DNA of 64,000 nucleotides, taken from Setomelanomma holmii. Taxonomy: Eukaryota; Ascomycota; Dothideomycetes; Pleosporales; Phaeosphaeriaceae. The number at the start of each line of letters is the position of its first letter. The stretch's first letter is position 1. Shown one piece after another: positions 35,110 through 45,612 of this stretch. The position numbers and the translations under genes were made by a program. The stretch spans positions 659,713-723,712 of the forward strand of contig ML978157.1 of the NCBI GenBank assembly GCA_010015745.1. The letters are read 5' to 3'. The notes beneath the pieces are model-generated. The model searched no databases and was not told the origin of the DNA. It worked only from the letters and a program-made list of their open reading frames with translations.

Positions 35110-36293
35110 ATGTCTTTCTCTTCGCTCGTCTCAGACATCGCCTACCGGAGCTCGGAACGTCCAGACCGACCAGACTTCCGCTCCCAGGTTTCTGAGGCGC
35201 GATCCACGCGATCATATGCTAGTACCGCAGCGACGAGTGTGAGCATCACGGGCGACATCAAGAGTCAGCTACATGGTGGATACAGCCATCCTCTCGCGCG
35301 AGCATGGCAGGCAGAGCGACAACTCACAAAGGTTTGTTCAGAGCCAGGATGCACGCTATAAGCTATGGCTAACAATTGATGCAGTCAATGCTCATCTATC
35401 CTCTCTTCATATCTGACGTTCCAGACGAGGAGACACTCATCCCTTCCTTACCGAACCAACACCGCCGAGGCCTGAACAAGGTCGTTCCATACCTCAAACC
35501 ACTCGTCGAGAAGGGCCTCAAGTCTGTGATACTATTCGGTGTGCCTCTCGCACCAAGTGCGAAGGATGCTTTGGGTACAAACGCCGACGATCCAAAGGGC
35601 CCGGTCATCAGGGCGATCCGTCTGCTTCGAAGAGCGTTTCCAGAGCTCTTCATTGTTGCGGACGTCTGTCTATGCGAGTACACATCACACGGTCACTGCG
35701 GAATCCTTCGAGATGACGGTAGTCTGAACAACCAGCTGTCAGTAGAGCGCATCGCAGATGTAGCCATGTCCTATGCGCAGGCTGGTGCCCATTGCGTCGC
35801 ACCCTCCGACATGAACGATGGCAGGATTCGCGCTATCAAGCTCAGGCTCATCGAAGCCGGCATAGCACACCAGGTCGTGCTCATGTCGTACTCTGCCAAG
35901 TTCTCTGGTTGCTTATACGGACCGTTCCGCGATGCTGCAGGCTCAGTACCCTCTTTCGGCGACCGGCGGTGCTACCAACTGCCGCCGGGCGGACGCGGTC
36001 TTGCGCGACGAGCGATCACTCGCGACATTAATGAGGGTGCGGACATCATAATGGTCAAGCCTGCCAGTCAGTACCTAGACATAATTAGCGATGCGAAGGA
36101 GATCGGAAAGGACATGCCAGTGGCAGCATACCAAGTGTCTGGTGAATACGCCATGATCCATGCGGCGGCCGCGGCAGGCGTATTTGACCTAAGACAAATG
36201 GCTGAGGAAGCTACACAAGGTATTCTTCGCGCAGGCGCATCTATTGTCGTGAGCTACTTCACGCCAGAGTTCTTGGACTGGCTGGGCAACTGA
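35110..36293 (+). CDS. hem2: Delta-aminolevulinic acid dehydratase
   Basis: Two exons, 35110-35331 and 35385-36293, with a 53-nt intron (phase 0), encode 376 residues. The enzyme (porphobilinogen synthase) condenses two 5-aminolevulinate molecules to porphobilinogen, the second step of haem synthesis in the cytosol. Visible signatures are the zinc-binding cysteine cluster DVCLCEYTSHGHCG, the YSAKF lysine (about residue 246), the Schiff-base region IIMVKPASQYLDII, and GPFRDAAGS followed by RCYQLPPGGRGLARRA. The three-cysteine cluster indicates a zinc-dependent enzyme of the animal/fungal type rather than the magnesium type. The first exon encodes the N-terminal arm that helps octamer assembly. 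Confidence 0.96.
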
Positions 36294-36615
36294 GTTTGGG
36301 GCTCTAGCATTGCTCTGGCAGCAGCGGGTCGAAGAGGAGTTTGGCGTCCAATTTTCAGACAGGCGCTACCAATCTCATGAACTTCATGTCCATCATCGTC
36401 ACACATATCATATCGACTCGCTTTTCCAGTCGTAGTTCAGTCAGCAAATTCTCGATCAATCCGCTAAATCAGGACATCAGTAATCACTTTCAAGCACACT
36501 GACGTAATGGACTTCAATTTCCTAGCAGAGTGGAAGGGGACTTTGTGACGGAGAACATGGGACCTAGCTCGCAATATCCAACATTCAAAGATAGACTTTC
36601 GCAGCAGCTTGTTGC
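36294..36615. other. Convergent 3' region
   Basis: 322 nt between the 3' ends of hem2 (plus) and the SDR gene (minus); nothing else seen. Confidence 0.5.
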
Positions 36616-37572
36616 TCATGCATCGTTTGTGACCTTCGACTTCCGCAGTTCATCGACCAACTGAACATAAGAACCACTCGCAATCTCCTCCAATATGCCT
36701 TTCTCCGCCCCAACCTTCCAACCCAACTCACTCCTTGCCTTCGCATTACTCGCTCTATTCTCCGAGCTCAAAAACGTAGCAAAGAACCTCCCAACCCTTC
36801 CTTCCATATCTTCGAAACTCAGCCCCAGCACCGGAACGTCCAAAATCTTCCCCATCGCCTCCGCGAGCTCACGAAACGTAACATTCGTCTCAGACGACGC
36901 GTTGTACGCTTCTCCGGCCGCACCTTTCTGCGCAGCGAGAAGATACAAGTGCGCTGCGTCGTCGACATGTACGGTTGTCGTGTATTTCGTTTCGGGCTCG
37001 ACATATGTCATGACGCCTGCTGTCGCAGCCCCGGCCAGAAGAAGTTTGACGCCACTTCCAGCTCGGCCGTACACCCACGGCGCAAGTCTGATGACGTTAT
37101 AATTGACCCCCATCTTCTGAAGCGAGGGAAGTGAGGACTCCATGCCCCGCCCGAACGGATTGACAGCCCACTTCGGGCTCGTCTCGCTTGTCTCGTTACC
37201 CTTGGGATCAGGCGCAGTGAACAAACTCCCGCTTGTTAAGATGAGTTTCTTCTGCGTGCCGTGGATGCCCTTTGCGAGGGCTTCAATGGCCGCATCGTTG
37301 ATGGCGTAGCCCTTTTCGAGGTCGTGGAGGTCGTTCATGCGGGCATCGCCTATGTGAATTACGATGTCTGCGCTGGATGCTTCGTGGGTTAGAGTGTCGT
37401 GAGAGGTGAGGGCACCGCGAACAGGAATGGCGCCAAGGGCTTGGAGTTTGACGTCGCTGTTCTCGCTGCGGGAGAGGGCGCGGACGGTGTAGTGCTGCGC
37501 GACGAAGAAGGAGGTCACGACGGAGCCAATATAGCCTGAGCCGCCGGTAATGAAAACGGTCTGCTGAGACAT
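36616..37572 (-). CDS. NAD(P)-dependent epimerase/dehydratase-like SDR
   Basis: A single intronless frame of 318 residues. An N-terminal Rossmann motif TGGSGYIG (GxxGxxG, about residues 9-16) and RALSRS identify an extended or atypical short-chain dehydrogenase/reductase. Other family marks are LILTSGSLF, NVIRLAPWVYG and TTTVHVDDAAHLYLLAAQ. The usual catalytic YxxxK is not obvious, which fits the atypical subgroup (NmrA- or DSDR-like). The substrate is unknown. The C-terminus (SELGWKVGAEKGILEEI) resembles nucleoside-diphosphate-sugar epimerase-like proteins. No biosynthetic cluster surrounds it, so the role is left open. Confidence 0.87.
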   Translation of the reverse strand: MSQQTVFITGGSGYIGSVVTSFFVAQHYTVRALSRSENSDVKLQALGAIPVRGALTSHDTLTHEASSADIVIHIGDARMNDLHDLEKGYAINDAAIEALAKGIHGTQKKLILTSGSLFTAPDPKGNETSETSPKWAVNPFGRGMESSLPSLQKMGVNYNVIRLAPWVYGRAGSGVKLLLAGAATAGVMTYVEPETKYTTTVHVDDAAHLYLLAAQKGAAGEAYNASSETNVTFRELAEAMGKILDVPVLGLSFEDMEGRVGRFFATFLSSENRASNAKARSELGWKVGAEKGILEEIASGSYVQLVDELRKSKVTNDA

Positions 37573-39093
37573 TGTGAGTCGAAAAGTAGAGCAGATGTAA
37601 TTAGAGGTTTAGTTGAAACTGGATGGAAGTGACTTGAGCTGGATTACACTGGAACGATTGTGAAAGAGTCTTTGCATTTCTACCACAGATTTATCAAGCT
37701 CTTGTACTCCTTAAGGCAAGCAACCAGGATATACCAACCCGGATTCCGGTGACCATTCCTTCCAATATCTCGTCTGTAATGTCCAGCGCTTCAGTACACC
37801 CAACGACTGGTCAAAATACGAGCTCAGGTTAGAGCCGGAGACAACAACATGATCAATCTCCGAAACAAAAGCATAACAAGCTTCTTACGTCCAGAACAAC
37901 CTTCGGTTCCCAATTCGAGGAACGGTTGATGTGTAGGGGTTCGGAGATACGCCTAAATCCGCACTCCGGGGAAGGAGGAGCATCCAATCTACGGGGTCGG
38001 AACATGCCTAAACCGCGATGATTTTTCTTCGATGGCGAGAGACAGGACTGACCTGATGTCTGAGATGCTCGTGGGCCTGATGCAAACAGTGCCGATGCAG
38101 GTGAGCTCCGTTATGGGAACCAAGAAACTACCACCCACACCAACACCCCACCCCACACGTTCGCTTCAAAACTGAGATTCACTTGCCCTTCCCAGGATCT
38201 GCCCGTATCAGATTTTCGAGTGCGTTGAAGAAAAAAGACCGAGTTCCACTTCCATTTCCTTGCTCCAGCACAAAGTGCGCTGAAGCGACCACAGCTAACC
38301 AACCAACGAATTCGGGACAACCACACTTTGTGAGGCGCGTGGGGTGAGGGGGAGTAGGGGAAGGATATGGTAATATGCTCAAGCGAACAGGACGCTTGAG
38401 CGGGTCGGTCCGCTGAACGGATCGGTGCGAGAAGGAAGGAGTGGGAAGACTGCGTTTCCCTTGGTCACAGCTGGAACATGTTAGCAATTTTGAACGCTTT
38501 GAGTTTGAGTTGTGATATAAGGAGCAATCAGTGTGGGTGTGGATGCGGGTGTAGTCGATCGTGGTTTGGTCCCAAGACCAAGTAGCGAGGAGACAGAGCG
38601 ACGATATATGCAGATGAGAGTGTTTGCTACTGATAGCAATTGAGATCAAGCGGGACCGTCCCGTGCTATTTCAAGGGTTTTCCTTGGTGTGGTTGTTAGT
38701 GGTCCCGAAAGTTCGGTCCGATTGCTCAATTCGCACTTCGGAACCATGGATGGAGGAATGGTACATTGACTGTGTTGAGCGAGTATTCTGAACTTTCGCA
38801 AGATAAGTGTCTTCCTACAATCGTCCTGTATTCTTTCCTGAAGATCTCCAGAAAACTTTACGACAAGCGCAAAATTCGCCACCTTTGTTGAGACTATACG
38901 GGCATCAGCCATAGCTCAAAATGATGCACATACGCCAGATACCCTACGCAGTCGTGGCTGCCGATCATGGCGCGACCCAAGTCACCGAAAAGACATCTCA
39001 GCACTCGCGCTCGCAGCGCTTCAACACCGTCGAGCACCAACGTTTCGAGGTCGCCCGCGTTGTGCCAGAACGCAAAGGCTTCCGGCACCAGGC
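37573..39093. other. Intergenic, 1.5 kb
   Basis: Contains the SDR promoter on the left. Frames at 38179-38912 (minus) and 38921-39136 (plus) have no domain resemblance. Nothing further supported. Confidence 0.45.
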
Positions 39094-39969
39094 GCATTAT
39101 GGGGGCCATACAACTATACCATCTGGCAGCCAATAATTGTCAGAAGTCAGAAGATGGTCGAAAGCCACGTGGCATGCATCCTGTCCTTCTTCTACAAGGA
39201 CCTGATGCGCTGCCACTCAGCATGGGTCACCACTGGCAAGGTTGGTGGCGCCCTCCTGGAGGAAGCTGTTGAAGCCTAGACATAGACCAGGTCCGGAAGA
39301 AGTATCGCGCATCTCCTCGACGGCACAAAGAAGTGGTTCATCCGCTTGGACTAGATGTCACCGAAGGATGCAGCGCTTGGTGGAAACCTCCCGTCGTCGA
39401 TGCTTGTTGACGCAATCACCAAGCTGTGTTCCAGCATGCGCGCATATAGTTGCCTTCAGCGCATGAAACAAGCCGCAGATGAAAAGCAGGTAGACATGGA
39501 CATCAAGCTCATTCTCAATCCTTGGAACGAGTCGATGGATCCGCAAACGGAATTCCGCGTATTCGTGCCTTCGCCGGCAGCAGGAAGGGTGAGGCACCCC
39601 ACTGCCAACGACTTTCGAATCAGCTCCATAAGTCAGTATGCGTGGCAAAGGCCTTTTAAGGCCCCTTTCAACCTTGATGTCAAGGAAGTGAAGGACAAGG
39701 TATACATTGGGTCATTGTATGTGCTCATGACCTTGGTGGCACATATCGCAATGCAGCTGGACACAAAGATAAAGAATGCGTTGGTGGATTGCGGCTTCAC
39801 CTTCGATGTTCTGCTGAAGGAAGACAGTGGTGTGCAGTTGGTGGAAATCAAACCACTTGGGGCGATGAGCTCATGTGGGGCTTGCTTGATCTACTGGATC
39901 CTGGACGTCAAGGTGCTGTATGATTTGGATCCGACGCAATTTGCAGTAACGGTGGAAGGAGAGCCATGA
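39094..39969 (+). pseudogene. D123 (Cdc123-like ATP-grasp) gene, broken
   Basis: From 39355 to 39969 a 204-residue frame carries the back half of a D123 domain: LNPWNESMDPQTEFRVFV, SSISQYAWQRPF, GFTFDVLLKED and LVEIKPLGAMSSCGACL, corresponding to the ATP-grasp core of Cdc123 proteins, which assist eIF2 assembly. Upstream the same frame shows LLDGTKKWFIRLD directly before a TAG (39352-39354), where homologues run straight on into SPKD. Two more TAG codons lie near 39281 and 39287; there the likely ancestral sequence (DIDQVRKKYRA) sits in another frame. So at least one nonsense and two frame changes separate the N-terminal part (IWQPIIVRSQKMVESHV) from the rest. No intron that removes the third TAG could be found. 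A truncated product from ATG 39355 would lack part of the nucleotide site. Confidence 0.62.
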
Positions 39970-40359
39970 GAAAATGTGATGACTTCCAGTCAGAGCTTGG
40001 AGTATGTGTGATGGTTAGGTTGTGGTGTCTCGAAGTTCAAAATGCATCCGGATTGGCGCTTCACTAGCGCCGATCATGATCGCCAGTTCCAGGCCACCAT
40101 AGAACAGCCAATGGTTCATCTCTGTGCTAACCGCAAACGTCATTGTGTACGTCACACGCTACAATTGCTCACTAGCTGATGATAGGTGCAAGCTCTTGCC
40201 CTGTGGCAAATGGCCAACTTCAGACTGCAGCTACCGGACCCCTGACGTCCAGTTTTAACGACGACTTCATGATGATCATTTACAGGGCTTACAGTAAAGC
40301 ATAACACCGATGGCGCTTCTCAATGTTTCGTATCTGCCCATCGTCGGCTTCGAGTGACC
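39970..40359. other. Upstream region of the histidine kinase gene
   Basis: 390 nt with no gene; presumed promoter of the hybrid histidine kinase. Confidence 0.45.
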
Positions 40360-43300
40360 ATGGAGAACCCGCCAGATGGCCGCCGGAAAGCCATTCCTGA
40401 GGATAAGAGGGAACGCGATGTCTTCTTGTTATATGGAGCGGCATTCCACAATATCCCTCACTTGGATTCCGTTGGCCCCAATCCGGAGACATGCAGTCTA
40501 CCTGGCGAACATGTTCCGCGTGCGTCAAACGATCCGACGCTGTCGGCCCTCGCTCAGCTGGCCACCTTTCGCCTAGGAGCTGGACGGTCTATGATCTCGT
40601 TGATTGACGATCAGCGACAATATATTCTAGCAGAAGCTACACCCGACATGTCTGTACATCCTAGTTTGCAAAAGGATGTGCCCAGTACGTTGTGGCTTGG
40701 CAGTGTGTCCATACCTAGAATTTGGGGAATGTGTGAGAAGGTCTTGAACATTGATCTCCAAGACTTCCAAGTTAACGAGTTCCCTACGCTTGTTATCAGA
40801 GATCTGAGAGAAAGTGTACAGCACGCGGATCGCACATACATCAAAGAATCCGATGTTCGGTTCTATGCTGGAGCTCCCCTAATCAGCCCTACCGGAGCAA
40901 TTGTGGGGTCGGTCTGCATTCTCGATGATAAGCCCCGTCCTGGTGGCCTTTCGAAGGAGCACCAGCATAGTCTGCGGGATATCGCGTCGTCGATCATGGA
41001 GTACCTTCACACATACACGATCAAGGACCAATTTCGACGAGGAGAGCGCTTCACCCGCGGTCTCATCTCTTTCTCCGAAGGCGCATCGGCTCTGCTTCCT
41101 TTCGAGAATGTCAATCAGCATGACCTGGACGCACCGACGGGACTGGGCATGTTCTCGCCAGAATTTGCGTCTCCAAATGAGGAGAGGAGTGACCCGTTGA
41201 AAGACCAACAACTAGTGACGACAACGCACAAGGCGCGGACGAGGACATATGTCAAGTCCAATCGACAAAGGACAATAAAGAGACTACAGGAGACGATATT
41301 GCCCCATGATTCTACATCTATGTTCGCTCGCGCAGCCAATGTAATGATGGCATCGAGCGATATAGACGGTGTCCTTATCCTGGACGCATCTGTCGCGGCC
41401 AACAAAAATCGCCGGCAGTCGGCTAATCGAGAGGGCAATACTACGGCTGGCACGGGAACAGGCACAGAAACTGCCGGGGATTCTTACCAGTCCAAGTCAT
41501 CATCCGACGGGGAAGGCGACTCTCCTCGTCCAGCCAGTAGCCACGGTTCTTCTTCGAGGACGTGTCAGATTCTTGGTTCTGCTACTTCGGACAAAGCCAA
41601 TTACAGTGAGGATGGTACAAATTCGGCTTTTGGTTCTCTTTCAGAAGCAGACTTGACACAGATGCTAAGCAACTATCCGCATGGTAAAATGATCACCTTC
41701 GGTGTTGATGGACTCCCTCTCTCTTCCACTGACGATTCTGGTACGTCCAGTGGCAACTCTAAGGGCTCAAGTGGTTCGCCAAAACGGAAGACATCGGGAA
41801 ATCGAGCAAGCAGGATTTCCAAAGCAGTACATGCACTGTTACCCAATGCTCGAAGTGTAGCCTTTGTGCCATTCTGGGATTATGAACGATCTCGATGGTT
41901 CGCTGGTTGTCTTTGCTGGAGCAATAGCGCTCATCGATTGCTATCCGCATCGGTCGACCTTGCTTACTTCAAGGTGTTCAGTCACTCGGTCATGCGAGAG
42001 CTCTCAAGACTTGACGCTTTAGCCTTGAACCAGGCCAAAACGACCTTCGTGGCTTCTATCTCGCATGAGCTCCGCTCGCCACTTCATGGTATACTCGGCA
42101 CGTTAGAGTTCATCAAAGATACACCTCTGGATTCTTTTCAGACGAGCATGCTGAACTCTCTGAACGCTTGTGGGCAAACTTTGTTAGATACTATTAACCA
42201 CGTCATGGACTACGCGAAAATCAGCGAAGCTACCCGCAACGTTTCATCAAGGAGGTTGAAAAGCACGCACACTGTTCATCTCTCTTCAAAGCCCCTCAAG
42301 AGCAGGCGGTCCAGAGCTGGAGCATTCGACCTCGGCATCGCGACTGAAGAAGTGGTAGAGGCGGTATTCTCCAGGTCATCCTACGTGCCAATCTCTGGGG
42401 CTATGATGGATGTACTAACTTCCCCATCGGAATCAGGATCAGATCCGATGACAAAACGCAAGACCTGCTTCGTTGTCCTTGACCTGGCTCACGAAGACGA
42501 CTGGATATACTGTTTTCCTGTCGGATCGTGGCGAAGAATCGTTATGAACATCTTTGGTAATGCTATCAAGTACACAGAATCGGGACATGTGCAGGTCTCA
42601 TTGCGGGCCAATAATGGCTCCAGAGTCTCAAACACTCCAACAACCGTCACTCTCACAGTCACAGATTCGGGTAAGGGTATGAGCCCACAGTTCCTGGCAG
42701 AAAAATCCTTCCAACCATTTTCACAAGAGAACCCAGTATGCGACCCAGATTCGCGAAACCTTTGTAACGTGTTTGCTAACCAGCTACGATATTTAGTTCG
42801 CTGCTGGAACAGGTTTGGGACTTAGCATCGTCCGACAGATCATTGAGACAAACGGAGGCAAGATAGAAGTCAGCAGCGAGCCATCCGTTGGTACAAGACT
42901 TACCGTCAAGCTCGCTCTGACGAAACCCGAATACGTCCCGGCCGTACCGCCTCAGCGTGCACAATTGGCTTCATTCCTGCCACAGCTCGCCGGCCGAAGC
43001 ATCTGCGTGTTGCGCAGGGATTGGAGAGCCTCATCAGAGGATGCGGGATCATCACAATCGGATAGCGGACTTGCGCGATTCACGAATGCCACAATTTCGA
43101 CTTTGGAATCTCACCTCAAAATGCATGTTGTGCAGACAGCGAATTGGGACGGACATGATTGCGACATTGTCATTGTTCCGGAACTCTCGTTTGAGTACCT
43201 GGCCGCCATACGCCGCGCAAGATTCGACGGTGGCCGAGCTCCTGTGACAATCTTTGTCGCTATGGATGCTCTAGAGGCGGCTACGTTGCGATCCGATGCC

Positions 43301-44287
43301 AGGGTTCAGAAGCGTGAGAGCGTAGTTGAGATCATGACACAGCCTTGCGGTCCATACAAGCTCGCATATATCCTCAACCGATGTCTGGATCGCTACGCAC
43401 TTCCAGATGAGAATCTACAGCATCAAAGTTCCGATAGCGAATCACTAAAGACGGAGCTTTCAATCAGCGAGAAGCCCTCGCCCCCTTCCGTTCCGACAAC
43501 GGACCATCTCGTGGGGACTTCACCTCCCGCCGTTGAGGTTGTTGAAGAAGGGCTATCCGCATCGCCTTTGGTGGACCCTGGCCCTGAACAGACTCTAGCC
43601 AGTGTAACGAATCGCCCGTCCCCGAGTGCTGAGCAAGTAATGATCATTGATGACAACGCGATCAACAGAAGTGTAAGTACATGCCACAAATCGGGCTTTT
43701 CCGACAACTAACGAAGCATAGCTACTGGTGGCTTATATGAAGAAGTACAACTATGCATATCAAGAAGCAGAGAATGGTTTGCAGGCATACGAAACGTATC
43801 GCAACAATCCTTCCATGTTCAAGATGTTGCTTATGGATATGTCGATGCCGATCAGTAGGGCTATACCTCGCTCAGCGAATGGTGAGCTTGTGCTGATATC
43901 GATACAGTGGACGGTATGACCAGCACGCGCGCAATTCGCGAATTTGAAGACGAAAACGATGTCCCAAGATGTCGAATCGTGGCCCTCACGGGCCTCGCGT
44001 CCGCTAGTGCCAGACTGGAAGCTCTGAGCTCCGGTGTAGATCACTTTATGACAAAGCCCTTGAACTTCCAGGCACTGGGAGCGCTACTTAAGAGAGAAGA
44101 CGAAAGGCGGAATTCGTTTGCAGAGATTCAAAGCTCGAAAGAAGATGAGAAGAGAGCACATGGTGAAGAGTCGACACAAAAGGATACAGAACTCGCCCCG
44201 AGAACTGCATCGCCGACGCAAGATGAAGTTCCAGGCTCCCAAGAGGACGCACGCATCTGTGTAACAAAAGGGGACGACCATAGCTAA
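40360..44287 (+). CDS. Hybrid histidine kinase with N-terminal GAF domain
   Basis: Four exons, 40360-42735, 42797-43672, 43722-43854 and 43908-44287 (introns 61, 49 and 53 nt), encode 1,254 residues. Order: a GAF-like sensory domain (about residues 65-215, with FYAGAPLISPTGAIVGSVCI), a long Ser-rich linker, a HisKA domain with phospho-acceptor His569 in SISHELRSPLHG, a HATPase domain with N box (NIFGNAIKYTESG), G1 (DSGKGM), F (QPFSQ) and G2 (GTGLGLSIV), then a receiver domain with DDN acid residues, phospho-acceptor Asp (about 1123) in LLMDMSMP, ALTG, and the conserved Lys in MTKPL. All catalytic residues are present, so it should be an active phosphorelay kinase feeding Ypd1-type transfer. 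The first two introns lie at conserved motifs, which confirms the joins. The signal sensed is unknown. A different frame stays open past the stop to about 44420, but no intron links it. Confidence 0.92.
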
Positions 44288-45612
44288 AGCCGCACGAGCC
44301 ATGTATGAGTCGGCGACATCACCACATGAGGCTGAGGGCATTCGGATGGACCACGAAGCACCAGAAGTCGAGACTCAGCACCATGGCGGAAGTATTGAAG
44401 AGCAATGGTCGTCGCCATGAATGTAATTGAAGACACCATCTGCAAACTCCATCCAATCTTTTCCGGCAGCTCGAGTCAGCTCGGGGCTTGTCGATCGCGG
44501 CTCAGCGAGCGTTCAGGTATCTGTCAATGGTCGTCTTCAATGGCTGGCCACACTCTACATCGACGAGAATTCAGACGTACCGGAAGATGACAGCATCCCG
44601 TGCAGCACGTACCATAAGCGATGTTTCATTTCCTCTGGAAGATGAGGGTCAGATGCACGCTCAAGGGACCGCAGTGTTGCGTGATCAAGCAATTCACGGA
44701 AGACTTGAGACGTGGTCAGTGGTTTGAGAAGTTGCGTTCATGGGTATTTTGAATAGCGTCTTCAGTCAATGCCGACATACTGCGGCTCCAGTGACTTGAA
44801 AAGAAATTTTACCGCTATAGCTAACAAGGACCGTCCTATTGGCTGGGGACCTTGTTGTCACCTCTATGCACAGCCTGGTGCAAGCATGTGATAATATTCT
44901 CTTCTGTCTTAAAGCTGCACCATGATAGCGGTCTGCTCATCCAAAATCCTCTAATGACCGCCCTATCCAAAGCGCATGTGGCTGAACGAAATTTGTCGAG
45001 TTCGGCGTGGCGCTCACGTGCGGTGTTGCGAGGCTGTTTCCACATTGGTCAATCATGCGAGAGCCCCTGCAGCCTGCGATCATTCCAGCCTTGTGCCTCT
45101 CAGCCTTCTGCACTCCACTTCACATGCAGCCTCTAACACTACGCTATATGTACTACAGTGTCCACATACTCTCCTTTGACACCTCTGAACGGCTCCACGC
45201 TCACCTTTTGAGTACAACTGCGGCTGCGACTATCGTTGAGAACTGTTTGATGACCATGTGAAACTGTCCGACTGCGCCAACGGCGCAGAACGAGTTACAT
45301 GTTAGTCACAGCAAATAGAAAAGTATAAGAACTGGACTAACGTGAACCTGTGACCCTAGCTACAGCATATTGAGCCCAGGTCAAAGCGCTTGAACCACGC
45401 CGGGCCACTTAACTACGTTCTGTCTGCACATTGAGAACACCGTAGCAAGGCTAAGAGCTCGAGTCGATCCAGCCTTGTGCTTTCATCCTTGCCAAAAAGA
45501 ATTGACCTCATTGGGCGACATATACGAGCTGGGCCCGCCTTCACCTGGTAGCTACCAGCCTGATGGGTGATGCCTTCCACCAACACCTACCTTTTGAGTG
45601 CTCACGGCCAAG
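44288..45612. other. Intergenic, 1.3 kb
   Basis: Holds the kinase 3' end and the next gene's promoter. A frame at 44427-44645 has coding-like composition (SVNGRLQWLATLYIDEN) but no family or splice support. Confidence 0.4.
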
